DNA of 64,000 nucleotides from Dimorphilus gyrociliatus (Eukaryota; Annelida; Polychaeta; Dinophilidae): NCBI GenBank assembly GCA_904063045.1, contig CAJFCJ010000008.1, positions 930,001 to 994,000 of the forward strand, read 5' to 3'. Shown piece by piece: positions 37,440 to 49,700 of this stretch (position 1 is its first letter; each line of letters starts with the position of its first letter). The notes under the pieces were generated by a model. It saw only the letters and a program-made list of their open reading frames with translations, ran no database searches and was not told where the DNA came from. The position numbers and the translations under genes were made by a program.

Positions 37440-37985
37440 AAAAATTAGATATGGGCAGAGGTTTCAGCCCAACTTTGGCAAAGAAAAAAACGCTCTCAAC
37501 AAAGAATTCTTGAAATGTTCAAATTTGTCAGTTCGACATCTTGTCTCGTCGTCAAATATGGCGCATGCGCATGCGCAGAAAGACGTTGCATCGAAAGAGG
37601 CATTTAGAGCCATCTGTCTTTCAAAAGTCAACCCTTTGTATTTTTTTTTTGAAATAAAGAAAAGCCGTTTTAAGGAGAAATAACTTTAAAATATTTTTTC
37701 AGTAGGTTCCAAATAATACTCAATTAGACTATCAACTATTTTTTTATTATCTCGTTGCTAAGTTCAAATCTCTTAAAAATTCAAAGTGGAATTAGAAACC
37801 TGATTAAAACTTCCTGTTTATGCAAAAGCAGACGATAAGGTCGTATAGTATGTAATGAATCATAAAACTTAAAGCGAGTGAATTACGAAATCTTCTTGCG
37901 CTCATCTGTAATAATACATTCGATAATTATTTCTCAGTATTTTACAATTAAGATTGGGTAATTGTAACGTTCAGTTGCACGGATA
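37440..37985. promoter_or_regulatory. divergent promoter of CK1-alpha and ERI1 with NRF1-type sites
   Basis: The 546 bp separate two divergent start codons. At 37561-37577 lies an alternating GCGCAT run that contains a perfect NRF1 palindrome, TGCGCATGCGCA (37566-37577), and an overlapping second copy with one mismatch at its first base. NRF1 drives housekeeping bidirectional promoters in animals. An AGCCATCTG element lies near 37609. Further right (37680-37980) the sequence is AT-rich and feeds the ERI1 5' UTR. Confidence 0.65.
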
Positions 37986-39151
37986 ATGAGTTCTCTAAAA
38001 CCTTCCAAAGTGCGAAGGGAAGATGCCGATCCAGATCCATTTATGATAAAAATCAGCCGCAAAAATGGGGAAGTCAACCGAATGAAAATTAGTTCTTTAC
38101 GTAAGAAATTATTTGATAACCACCTAAGTCCCGATGGTGTTGATAAAGTTCTACAAAGACGTCTGAAGAATTACTATAAACGACAGTTGTATGCCGAATC
38201 TCAACGTCAGCTATCTCAACCAACGTTGGATTACATTGTTGTTATAGATTTTGAAGCAACTACAGAAGAAACCAAAGGAAACGATTATCCTCACGAAATA
38301 ATAGAGTTTCCGATTGTCTTAATTGATGTGAAAAGTGCTACTGTTGCTGGTGAATTTCATGAATATGTAAAACCGGTCTTAAATCCGAAATTATCCAAAT
38401 TCTGTAGGACTTTGACTGGAATAAGTCAAAAAAGAATCGACGTTGCTGATGAATTTCCTCAAGTATTTTCCAGAGCAGTAAAATTTTTAGAGGAACGTGT
38501 ATTTGGAACAAGATGGGCAATATTAACGGACGGTAATTAGTTTTGTTTACTAATAAGCTTTATATTAATTGTATCTATGTGACAAAACTATATTTTTTTA
38601 AAATTTTTACAGGTCCATGGGACATGTCAAGGTTCCTATACAAACAGTGTTCGATATCACGTCTTCCATTTCCAAAATGGGCCAGAAAATGGATTAATGT
38701 ACGAAAAGTTCATGCTAACTATTATGCTGTTGGAAAGCCCAAAAAAATAATTTTAATGCTGGAAGATCTAGGAAAGGAATTTGATGGTAGTTTGCATTCT
38801 GGAATAGATGATACTAGAAATATAGCAAGAATAGCCTTAAGTCTTCTAGAAGACGGATGCGATATCGTAACAAATGAGAAACTCCTGGAACCTATAGAAT
38901 ACGATGGACATTGTATAGGAGCCGATTTCAGAAGACAACTCTCCGACGATTTTCAAAGACCTAAAGAAACCAACAGCAAGAATACTATGGAAATTGATCA
39001 CGATACATTATCGAGTTTACATTCCCAAATACAAGGATTAGAAATATCAAAGGATAAAAAGAGAGTAAGAAGAAAAGAAGTTGCACCTGAGAACAATGAC
39101 GATGACGAAGACACTGAAAGTTTGTTGAGATATTTCAGTTTACAAACTTAA
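37986..39151 (+). CDS. ERI1: 3'-5' exoribonuclease 1 (ERI1 / 3'hExo)
   Basis: Two exons (37986-38532, 38613-39151) join in phase and give 361 residues (human 349). An N-terminal SAP-like helical segment (about 28-75, with RKKLFDNHL and KVLQRRLKNYYKRQL) precedes a DEDDh exonuclease domain. Catalytic acids sit in VIDFEAT (Asp/Glu), in LTDGPWDMS (Asp), and in the HSGIDDTRNIARIA block (His and Asp). HEIIEFP, FCRTLTGI and KWINVRK match the ERI1 subfamily. The tail is basic, then Glu/Asp-rich. ERI1 trims the histone mRNA stem-loop and 5.8S rRNA 3' end and degrades siRNA. It is transcribed away from CK1-alpha, sharing its upstream region. The FERM gene starts 310 bp downstream. Confidence 0.95.
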
Positions 39152-39461
39152 AGGTGACAGTTTGAACTGTGCTATTTGATTTGATCATGTCAACTTGGAG
39201 TATTTACTAGAAACTTTCGTACATTTAAAAATTAACCATGTTGTAGTTTCTAACAATCGAGCTAAAGATTTATCGATGAAATACAGGTTTCATACATGAC
39301 TTTTGAGAGTATTTCGTTAAAAGAGTATAAAGGGGCGCTTTTAACTTTAGCACACCAGCGCCATCTGTAACTTTGTGCGAACCAAATATTCTATGCGGTG
39401 CTAGTGAGACGCCATATTAGTTTGGCGGCGATTGATCCATAACGGATTTTTTGCAAAGACA
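39152..39461 (+). promoter_or_regulatory. ERI1 3' flank and promoter of the FERM gene
   Basis: The 310-bp gap between the ERI1 stop and the FERM gene start is less AT-rich at 39330-39440. It contains AGCGCCATCTG (about 39358) and TTTGGCGGCGATT near the start codon, plus CGCCATATTAG. These ATGGCG-type elements recur upstream of other genes in the window. Confidence 0.45.
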
Positions 39462-42400
39462 ATGTTTCAAAGCATTGCAAGAATAATTCCTAAGTTTCTC
39501 AGAAGTGAAGGAAATAACGATAAAGATAAGCAGGGGAAATATTGCAGAGTTTGGTTGCTGGACGACACAGAAGTTAGATTTAATGTTAAGGTATTTCCCT
39601 TTCTTTGAAATTTACCGCCGCGCATAAGACGCTACTCTGTGAGAAAAGTTTTCGTGACTGTATAATTTGATTGCCCGTGGGAAATTTTCAATCTTTGTTA
39701 AATATGAATGTTTAAAACTCTCCGATTATGTATGTTTGTAACTTATTCACTTGTATACGATCATAAATTTAAAAATCGTTAATTAAAAATTTTATGTTTG
39801 TGTTTTTTTTTGTATTTCTAGCCAAATCATAAAGGCCAATCCGTACTATCTAAAGTTTTCAAACACCTTAATCTAGTCGAAAAGGAATATTTTGGTTTGA
39901 GATTCATTGACAATACAAATCAAGCCGTAAGTATTGTAATTACCTACGTGAAAATCTAGATAAGCTTGCTTTTCAATTCAATGCAACAGTTATTATAACC
40001 TTTTGACCTATCTTTATTACAGCAATGGCTAGATACATCCCGTGGCCTAGGTTCCCAATTCAAAGGTAGATATAAAATCAATTCCTCTGTGTTTTGTAGC
40101 AGACAAAGAAGGAATTTAAGAGTGTAGCTCAATTTAAAAGTCCAATTTGCCAAGGATACTTAAACTCCCACTAGATCAAAAGAAGCAATTGTAATTTTAA
40201 AAAAAAGAGCCCTATTCAAACAAATGCCTCTCTGGCTCGCTTTAACAAATAATTGTGTTTAACATGTTACTCTGGATAGTAAAAAAAAAAGGAAAAAATA
40301 ACAATAATATTTGATTATTTTACAGGACCACCGCCCTATACTTTTTATTTTGGTGTAAAATTCTACGCGGTTGATCCGTGTAAATTAAAGCAGGAAATAA
40401 CGAGGTAAGAGCAGTACGAAATTTAATTGAATTTCCTTTATTTGCAACTGCTGCATTAATTACTTTCAATATCAAATTAATTGATAAAGTATAACAATTT
40501 AAATTAACAGATATCAATTCTTCTTACAAGTTAAAAAGGATATTTTCCAAGGTCGTCTACCTGTTACTTTTGAAATGGCTGCAGAATGTTCAGCATTAGC
40601 TGTGCAATGTTTGTTTATTTTAATGATTTATTGGTACATAGATTTTTATAAAATTGATTTTCGACAGCTGAATTAGGAGATTTCGATCCTGCACGACATA
40701 CTCAAGGATACGTTTCCGAATTTCGCTTCGTGCCAAATCAAACTGAACAATTAGAAGCCAGAATAGCCTATTTGCATAAATTTTTAGTGTAAGCTTATCG
40801 AATATTATTCCAAAATACGATAAATTATAAATAATTTATACAATTACTTTTCAGTGGTAAAATACCAGAGGTTGCAGAATGTAAGTTTCTGGATAAAGTT
40901 AAATGGTTAGAAATGTATGGCGTTGACATGCATCATGTTATAGTAAGCTTTACTAATTTGTAAGAATATGATATATATCTTTATAATATTTACCATTGTA
41001 TAGGGCGACAACAAAGTCGATTATCTGTTGGGCTTAACACCCACTGGCATAGTGGTTTATAAAAATAAACAGAAAGTGGGAAATTACTACTGGTTCGTTT
41101 TTTATCTAAGAAATATAAATAAATACTGAAGATTGCTTGTTTTTTTCAGGCCCAGAATATCTAAAATATCGCACAGGAATACAAAATTTATTCTCAAAGT
41201 TCGAGATAAGAATGTAAGTACCACTTATATTTTTTTAAATTTATATATCAATAAACTATATATTTATTTTATTGATAGAATGATGAAAATACTCAAACTT
41301 ACGATTTAAACACAAAATCAGCATGTAAATATTTATATCGATGCAGCGTAGATCACCATGCTTTCTTCAGGTACCGTCTATTATACTGTTATATAAATAT
41401 ATCCCATACAATTTCAATTAAATTCATTAAAATGCTTTAGGCTGACAAGACGAGTGGACTTAGTGAATTCAACAAAAGCATCGAATTCAAAAAGATCCAG
41501 GTATACTTCAGTTTCTCTTTTTTGGAAGAAACTTTTTCGTTATAATTGAATTCCTTTTTTTTAATATTATTTTCATTTCATCAAATAGTCGCCGAGACAA
41601 TAATGATCCTCAAAAAGATAGATCACCGTCCCTTACCAGAACAGAACCCAATTTTGTGAGAACCCCAAGTAAACGACATCGAAGGCGTCGTTCCGATGGT
41701 GCTATGACAGATTGTTAGTTTAATTGTCAAATAATTGTTTTTTTTTATCATTATTTCTTTGCTTTAACAGTTTTAACAAGCTCAGCCCCCAATATAAATG
41801 AAATGTCACGTTCGTTAAAAAACTCAGGTCCATCTGCCGGAAGAATGTAAGTAAGATAATTCGCCGAACGAATTGTATTTAAATGTTTTATCTGTAAATC
41901 AGGGCTAACGGTCAAGCCGGTGATGTAATGTACCTTTCTGATTTGCCTGATTCACCTCGTTCTGGACGAAGTATGAAAAGTGCTAGGTCGTGGTCGGAAG
42001 CAACACAGCGACGGTTTGTTAATTATTTGTAACTGTTACTAACCATCTTTCCTTTATTAATTCTGTTTGGACTAATAACCTTTTGTAACCAAAAACATGC
42101 TTAAATTAACAGTATTGCTGGAGCTTGGCCCATGAGAAAGGATAGGTAAACTTTGCTTTTGTTATGATTGTATAGGTTAAACTCTTATTCAAGCACGCTT
42201 TTAAGGACATACCACATTTGTACTGTGCTAGCAAAGTGTATAGAAAATAAAAATATACTTTTTTCATTTACAGATCATTACAGTCAATACAATCTGAACC
42301 AGCCGGAGCACAGCGAAATCGTAGAAATCGACAAAGAAGTAGGTCTCCCGGTAGGAAACCACCTGAAGAACTGGCACAGCACTTTCGGTAAGTTTATTGA

Positions 42401-43745
42401 AAATTTAATTATAAAAGTGGTTTCATGAGTCTACTTAAAAAAAACCTTTTTTTTATCAGTTATGTTGAAATGGATACTGATGTGGCTAATCTTACCGAAG
42501 AACAAAAGCAAAAAATGATGGATATACCATATATTGAAGTAAAGTAAGTTAAAAAAAAAAATATATGTAAAGCTTGTAGTAGAATAATGAAAAAAACGAA
42601 AAAGAAAACTCAATGCAAGCTTATCCGCTATAAAAAGCGATTATGAAACTTTGAGTAATAGCAGTACTGGACTATCTTTTTTTATGCTGAAGATAATTAC
42701 ACATTTTCATGTTTCTGCCATAAATTACTCCTGATTCATCTGTTTTGGGGATAAAATAAAATTTACCTGAAATTCCTATATTTATTACAGAACAACCCGA
42801 CCTGCTCCAAGAGTTAATAACCGAACACGTCAACGTTATCGATCGCCTATGAGAAGTGAACGACGAGAATGGTAATTGGATTTTTTTTTATTTATTTTAA
42901 TCGAAAAATCTTAAATTTTCTATTTCTAAATTTAGCGACAGAGAATCAGTAAAATCGGGAGGGCGTCTCTACCCGCCGACAGTCGTCCATAACAATATAC
43001 CCGTTGAACCGCCGCCACCATATTCCCCACCCCATTCAGATCAAAGGTACAGCTGTCCACCCGCCTATTTCCCGCCAATACCACCCCCACCGATAATGGC
43101 CAGGTACTTGAATTAATCATCCAACAACCTTACATCCTGTAAATTATAATTTATTTAATTTGCTTTCATAGACCCGAACTGGAAGGTGCTATACATCCTC
43201 AACCTCGTTTACCTCGAGATTTTAGCAATCGACCTCATTCAAGGATCCCTAAATCGACAGGTTACGCTGAACAGGTAAGCCATATACAAATGTTGTTTTT
43301 GTAAACTTTCGCGATCAATTCTCGTAAATACTTTCGCTTTTATAAAGTTATTAAGAAAAACATATCATAATTTTGTAATTATACATGTAAAAAAAGAACA
43401 AAACATACTATAAATATATTTTCGTACGTTCTATACTTTATACAGTTTTTAGGTATGTACGGTGTGAAACATTTCCAACATTCGCGTTGGTTTTTTTTTT
43501 GTTGACACTAACGAGCTAAACGGAATGGATTTTTTTCACTCACAGTTTTTCTTTGTTCTTGTTTTTAAGTGTTATTATTATAATTATTATATATAGGGCT
43601 AAATGATCAATTTCAATAACTATTTAATTCTTTATCCCGCATATAGGTATCATCTAATTATCAAGCTCGCCACTCGAGATCTCGACAAAGAACAACAACG
43701 CCTCTGTCCAGATCGACCCGTAGTTCCCTCACAACACAAATATAG
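39462..43745 (+). CDS. EPB41L4A: band 4.1-like protein 4A (FERM-domain protein)
   Basis: Twenty-one exons: 39462-39590, 39822-39926, 40023-40065, 40326-40404, 40511-40608, 40668-40788, 40855-40942, 41004-41092, 41150-41213, 41279-41370, 41441-41500, 41589-41713, 41771-41846, 41903-42013, 42113-42145, 42274-42387, 42460-42543, 42791-42871, 42936-43103, 43172-43274, 43647-43745. Frame holds throughout, giving 653 residues (human EPB41L4A 686). FERM domain at about 12-302, with [65 protein letters not shown] and DHHAFFR. An Arg/Ser-rich tail carries PPEELAQHF and [18 protein letters not shown], matching the EPB41L4A-specific region (human LSEEQLKEIPYTKIE). This FERM class links membrane proteins to actin and cell polarity. 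A proline-rich run (PPPPYSPP-like) lies in exon 19. Confidence 0.95.
43275..43646 (+). other. long last intron of the FERM gene
   Basis: A 372-bp intron between the last two coding exons of the EPB41L4A-like gene, longer than most in the gene. It is AT-rich with no coding frame and no sign of an extra exon. Confidence 0.55.
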
Positions 43746-43868
43746 CACGAAACTACTTTTTTTTTCGCAATATTTAATGTCCCTTAGTTCGTTCAGTCTA
43801 TACTGTATACTTTTTGACGACAGTTTTTTATTACGTACAAAAGAAAACAATGCTATTAGTTGAATTTT

Positions 43869-45716
43869 TCATACTTGTTCTTGAATGATCGATTCTGTTT
43901 GTATTATGGCACTTTTACAAGGCATTGGACTGCGCTTTTTAACCCTCATAACTTCGGGTTTACTGACATTCGTTACGTCACTTTCTAAGCCATCTACAAC
44001 CGGAAGTAACCCCTTGAACTCATCTTTTACAAACCAAACACCATTAGCTAACGGAAGTATTGAGAGAAATAAATCTGCTGCCGCGCAAAAACCGCTAACA
44101 TTCGAAGTGTTTATAAGTGACTGATGGGCAATAACCATATCCGGTTGTACATAAGTTGACCACCATCCGTTACAAAAATAATAATCAACTTTTGTTGGCG
44201 GTTTTATGACCCTGAATCGCTCGGGTACGCATTTAGTGACAGCATACATCAATAAAATGACTATAAGCAGTGAAAGACTAAGAAGGCAGTTGGCTGTAAA
44301 GAACCAATGGCTGTGAATTTTTCTGTAAGCGGTTGTAATTAATAATGGCCAGAAGATGACTCCCATATCGTAAGCTAGACTTATTATCCTTACCGCCTTT
44401 TCGTCCATCTGAACATAACGACCAATCCACGTGTTAACTTTGTGATAAGCAGTTGCTATTAATACAGCATTGCCGGTAAATGACAACCATATTGAAAGTC
44501 TAGAATATTGTAGAATTATAGGCAATACAGAGAAAGTCATTCCCAAGATATTGGAAGTAATTAAACGACGCGGTAGATTGTTTTCAGTAAGTGTAAAGGA
44601 GAATAACAATCTTGTTAAACCGTACAATCCATAAACAGTTGATAGTAGATAAAGACTATCGGATAAATCCCAACCTTTCTCACCAACTAAATAGGGAACT
44701 ATAAGGCACGTATGGCCGATTTCCTTACCACACAGGAAAAACACGAAAGCCGTTGAAAGGACTTTTAACGTTTTTCCGTGTATTGTATTATCAGCAAGTG
44801 AAATGCTTTTAAACTTTGGTTTATCTAGTAATTTAGAGAACTTTTTAGATCCAATGAAATATAGTAAAGTACCGATTATAACGACACAGATTATATAGAC
44901 GCTAACCATGCCATGAGTGACTGAAATAGCCGAAATGTATCTATATTCCATTATAGTCTCATTTGTACCATTAATTTCTGTTGTAGATGTGGTAGTTACG
45001 ACAATTGTCTTTGGTTCGACTGGCTTACTTGCCTTATTAACAACCCATGCACTTTCTCCCAAAAGGGGACGAATTAGTTGAATACCAACTGCGGCACTTA
45101 TACAGTATAGAATCTGTATTAATTGTAAATAACGAAAAGAAAATTCTCTCCATAAGTGAATGTGGAATGCTAAACAAATAGAACTTGCCATACTCAATGC
45201 ACTTCCCTGGAAGAAAATGATTAAAACAGCATGGTTTATATTGGATAGCTGAGGAAGTAAAATGGTACAAATTGCTAAAACCAGGAGAGCAGTAACAAAT
45301 ATTTTTTCATTTAACTTTGTATTTCCAATCTGTAGATATTTATTTATAACATAACCTCCGAAAAAAGCTCCTATGGCCCTTAAAATCAGTAAATACGGAA
45401 TGTCATCCCTTGTTGTATGAAATAATTTTTCAAACTCCATCAAAGAGCATAATAACAGAATATTACACAACGATAATCCAATTACCGACGACCATAGTAA
45501 GAACATATATTTAAAACGCCATAATTTTAGATTAAACACTCTCCAATTTCTGCCTTTCGCAGTTTTTAAGTCGTCCTTTTTTGTTTGCAAACAGGATTCA
45601 ATTTCTAATTGTTTATCACAATTTGAAACGTGAACTTGGTCAATAACCTGTGGGATACTATCATCGTTTTCAGTCAATCGGAAACCAGTAGATTTCGTAA
45701 CATTATCAGCAGTCAT
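43869..45716 (-). CDS. major facilitator superfamily transporter, MFSD4-like, intronless
   Basis: A single uninterrupted 615-residue frame. About 70 hydrophilic cytosolic residues precede the first hydrophobic segment (YMFLLWSSVIGLSLCNILLL). About ten to twelve hydrophobic helices follow, with an extracellular-type loop carrying Asn glycosylation motifs (NGTNET) between predicted helices 6 and 7 and a cytosolic loop with KKFSKLLDKPKF. Overall pattern fits MFS carriers; the layout (long loop after the first helices, charged mid-loop) is closest in my view to the MFSD4 / sodium-dependent glucose transporter 1 group, which is tentative. Substrate is unknown. It is the only long gene here without introns, which suggests retroposition or intron loss. 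It starts 164 bp downstream of the secreted-protein gene on the same strand and converges on the FERM gene (123 bp between stops). Confidence 0.85.
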   Translation of the reverse strand: MTADNVTKSTGFRLTENDDSIPQVIDQVHVSNCDKQLEIESCLQTKKDDLKTAKGRNWRVFNLKLWRFKYMFLLWSSVIGLSLCNILLLCSLMEFEKLFHTTRDDIPYLLILRAIGAFFGGYVINKYLQIGNTKLNEKIFVTALLVLAICTILLPQLSNINHAVLIIFFQGSALSMASSICLAFHIHLWREFSFRYLQLIQILYCISAAVGIQLIRPLLGESAWVVNKASKPVEPKTIVVTTTSTTEINGTNETIMEYRYISAISVTHGMVSVYIICVVIIGTLLYFIGSKKFSKLLDKPKFKSISLADNTIHGKTLKVLSTAFVFFLCGKEIGHTCLIVPYLVGEKGWDLSDSLYLLSTVYGLYGLTRLLFSFTLTENNLPRRLITSNILGMTFSVLPIILQYSRLSIWLSFTGNAVLIATAYHKVNTWIGRYVQMDEKAVRIISLAYDMGVIFWPLLITTAYRKIHSHWFFTANCLLSLSLLIVILLMYAVTKCVPERFRVIKPPTKVDYYFCNGWWSTYVQPDMVIAHQSLINTSNVSGFCAAADLFLSILPLANGVWFVKDEFKGLLPVVDGLESDVTNVSKPEVMRVKKRSPMPCKSAIIQTESIIQEQV

Positions 45717-45806
45717 GTTTTTATTTAATTCAACTTTTAGTTTGTTTATTAATTTTTTAAAAATTTGAGTTGTTTGTTTGTTAAGAATATACTGTAAATA
45801 CTAATT

Positions 45807-45853
<47 letters not shown>

Positions 45854-45880
45854 TCTATATACTATAGAAAGTAGAAAATT
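45717..45880. repeat. short intergenic gap dominated by (TA)n
   Basis: The gap between two same-strand genes is mostly a (TA)n tract at 45808-45852 of about 45 bp, flanked by T/A-rich sequence. It leaves little room for an ordinary promoter for the MFS gene. Confidence 0.85.
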
Positions 45881-46551
45881 TTATAAGAGGTATCTTACAA
45901 GAGATGGAATGAAATATAGTAACATAATTGTCTTAAATCTAACTCCACGACAACGCAGAGCATCAGAAGTGTTGTAGGAACAATGTTGAAAAGACGAATA
46001 GAAATTTCCTTTAATCTCGCATATTAAATGTAGACTCTTCTCTCCGCACTGTTTCTTAATGTCTTCAAAGCATTCAGTTAGATTATAAAAATGCATTTTT
46101 GTGAATCTATGTTAGAAAGATGGAAATATATAACTTTTATTTAACAAAAAGTGCATATTTGATTAAACTTACGGGCAATTTGCTTCTTTGTAGGTTGATA
46201 TTGTACGTTTTCTTCTCTTTCCAATATCCTTGTTTAATTGCTTAGTCAGATCATAACCAACCTTCATTAACAATTTATTCCAGCATCCGACAACGGCATC
46301 TTTTCCTCCATCCTCGCATATACTACTAGCTGTAGATGAGAGTTTTATAGGTTCTTGTTTTGCTTTTGGACGAGGTTCTCTACTTTTTGTTTTAATAAGT
46401 GATTATAGGGCTATTTCTAGCCTCTATTTTCTTTTAGGAGAAAGGGTCGAAAAGATAGTGGTAAGATGATATAATAGGGAAAGTTTTACTTACCGTAACA
46501 TGCAATCGAGTAAATGAGGATAGACGGAACTGTCACCGAAACAACATTCAT
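45881..46551 (-). CDS. small secreted cysteine-rich protein, unrecognised
   Basis: Three exons (46494-46551, 46173-46329, 45881-46106) join in phase and give 146 residues. The first exon encodes a signal-peptide-like N-terminus (MNVVSVTVPSILIYSIAC). The mature part has about eight cysteines, in the segments ICEDGG, VGCWNK, ANCPFT, ECFEDIKKQCG, LICEIKG, QHCSYN and RCRGV, with two Asn glycosylation motifs (NLT, NTS). A dibasic run GKRRKRTIS mid-protein could be a proprotein convertase site. The C-terminus is hydrophobic (MLLYFIPSLVRYLL), so a membrane anchor or GPI signal is possible. I do not recognise a family. The exon 2 acceptor (CTCATCTACAG) was chosen because it alone keeps frame. It sits between two - strand genes with gaps of 164 and 215 bp. 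Confidence 0.7.
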
Positions 46552-46766
46552 TGTGTTCTAATTACGCAAACATAGACGTCTGCGCAGAGATTTAGCGAAA
46601 GGGAAATGTCGCGAGTTGGCGTCACTATGGAAACGCTACGCATTAATTATGTCTTACAGCTTTATTAGGAAAAAATTTCATAACTTTTTTTAAGCAACTA
46701 GATCCATATTTAAATATTTATATAGCTTTATATATAAGTATATACTTTATATATTTTCTGCTTCCT

Positions 46767-49700
46767 TTAAATGATAGTTGATGGAGATATTTCTGATGAA
46801 TAACCGGAACTCAAAGAAGAATATTGACTAGGTGAGGTAACGTTCCGGAAAAATTTCTCCGTTTGCCGCCGTTCACTATCAGCAATAACGGGCAGTGTCA
46901 AATAATTCGGAGGCATAATTAACTTATCGGAGGGTACAACTTTTTCAAGACTATAGGCCCACTTTTCAAAAATATAACTGTCTCTCTCACAATCAATTTC
47001 TAATTCACGTCCATATTGTAATTGGAAGACAAAGGTAGCAGGGTTGCCGTGAGGTCCCAAATTCAAAAAGCATGTTAGTAGATCCTCATTGAACTTGATG
47101 GAACCTTTAAAACGATATTTCCTATCGTCCGGCCTACTTGCGAATATTAAAGCATTATGGAATAGGAACACAGTTCTATAAGTTTTATGAACAACATCGG
47201 GCTGTTTTGAATTCGTTTCTTTCTGGTGGATTTTGAATAGACGAGGTTTAATCAAGCATTTACTGAATAGAAGAATATCCCTGACTTCCCCAATATTTTC
47301 ACGTCTTTTCGAGAAAGGCAACGACACTTTTTTCGTTACTTCTACGACATCGTTCACGCAATCCGAATCATTTATTAGGCTTACTTCGTCGGATAGAGTC
47401 CTAACAGCCAATTTCATAGCTTCAAACTCTTCGCTATCCTTTGGCATGTTATTCAATATACGCTGTAGATGGCGACACTTCTTAACATTTATTTTTTATA
47501 CAAATCAGAGAATAATTAATAATTATACTAAAGGAACAAACTAAATTTTTTATAGCAAATTACGAATGCCACCTAGTGCATAGATTTCAAATTGTACTTA
47601 AACTAACCTCAAAATTCGTTACATATTGACCAAATCGAGAAAAGGGCGAACATAAATAGGCGCTCAAGCTCTTTAATTTACCACCTTTAAGAAAGAATGA
47701 AAAGATTTAGATATTTATCGAGTATCTAGTAGGGATTAGTAAATTATTAATGGCCTACAAAAGAAAGCAATTTGTCCTTACCAGACATAACAAATTCCAT
47801 TTGAGTTGGACCATAGCGATTTCGGCAAAAATCAGTAAAAAACTCATGATCTTCCATTTTTTCAATAAGTTCTCGATTTTTAACGTAATTTCTACAATAA
47901 CGTTGATAAATACCAAAGTTCGAAGCCTAAAAATAGTATAGAAAACACACAATATAAGAAAAGAAATTTTTGGGCGTCTCCATTAAAATAATAAATTTAT
48001 ATATCAAAATATATTAATAAAACGAACTAACGATATTATAAAGGTGAAACGCGAGATTACTCAAATTCAAGCTATTTTCTTCAAAGACTTTTAGAACTTT
48101 GCTAAATTATAAAAGAAAGAACAAATAAGAAGATATAACATATATATATATAATATTTATGTGTCATTAATTAAATAAAGCAATACTAACGTTTCATGAA
48201 ATTCCAATAATTCTTCCCAATTTGAGAATATATTATACTTATTGTTAATTAACTCTTTCGGTACAGATCTTAGTTGAGTTTGTATATTTTCTATATAACG
48301 TTTTTTAACTGTTTGTAACTCGGCAACGTATTTCTTTTCTGATTCTATTAATTCGGTAATAGATTTTTGTAATGTTGTTAATTTATTACCAAATTCATCG
48401 AATTCTTTCAAATGTAATTCTCTTGGTATTAATTCTATTGTTGAAGGTAAAAGATTCCTTATTTTATCTTTCTTATCCCTTTTCCTTTTCCCGTCGTTCG
48501 AATGTCTATTAACTTTCCATTCGGCTTCGATTTTTGCGTGATTAATTAGATTGCCAATATCCATTTTAACTTGCCCTAATTCAGCGTAATATTTCCTCAA
48601 GATCTTTTTAAAATCTTCTAATTTACTGATTAGACCCGAATCAACCGTTAAATCGTTAGATTCCAACACTTTAGAATGTTCTTGGCAGAATTTATCTCGA
48701 CGGCCAATCAGTGATTCGACATCTTGCAGGATGCGGCATAATCCTTTGGTATCCTTCGTTAATAGTTCTGGTACTGTTTTTAAGAAGGCTGCAAATGATT
48801 TTTCTAATGGTTCTGCACTGGCAAGGCATAATTTAACCTGTACAGTCTGCTCGTATCGTTTTGAATAAGTTGAATGCTGAGCAATGACTCGAGACCTTAG
48901 TTCTTGTAAATTTTCGTGTTTAGTCGATTTTTCCTCCAGTTTTTTCGATTCATTTTCGCAGTGTTCAATTTGACTGATGCACTCCTAAACAAATTATAAA
49001 AATAGATAAATATGTTATATATATATATAAAGTAAGCGTGTATAAGAGCCGAATAAGGGAGAGAGAGAAAGAGAAATCATAAAAAAAGACGAAAATTTTA
49101 CATCGATCAACAACTCTTCGAAAAATTACATTATTTATCGCAGAAACAATTCGTTATGGCGACGGCAATAAACAAAAGTTTACTTTCTACTCTATCATAA
49201 ACTGAGTAACAGTAATTTTCTACGGGGGCGTTACTATGCAACGTAAAACGTATCGACGGGGCGTCTTTTTTAAAATTAATTATAGTACAAACGTTAAATT
49301 ATAATAGGCTTCTTTTTTTTGAATAGATTTTGTCCTATGAATAGTCTAGTTTGAATTTGTATATAAAATTCTTTGGGGCAGCTGTTACCCTGTACAACCA
49401 TTGAAAGAATTGGATTGGTTTGGTTCTAAAAAAATGAATATATATTTTTATTATTCTAGTATATAATAATAACAAAGAGAAAAAACTACGCATATATACA
49501 TATTCTAATATATATATATATACTGTATATATATATATATATATATATGTTCCTCTTTTTATGATGTGTCATAAATATTAATAATATAATAGAAAAAGGT
49601 TAACTATTGAAATTTAAAGGTATTTTTCAATCCCCTAAATACTCACCAATGAAATACTAGGTCTTAAAGCTTTTAATCCTTCGTTTTCCGTAGGCCTTTC

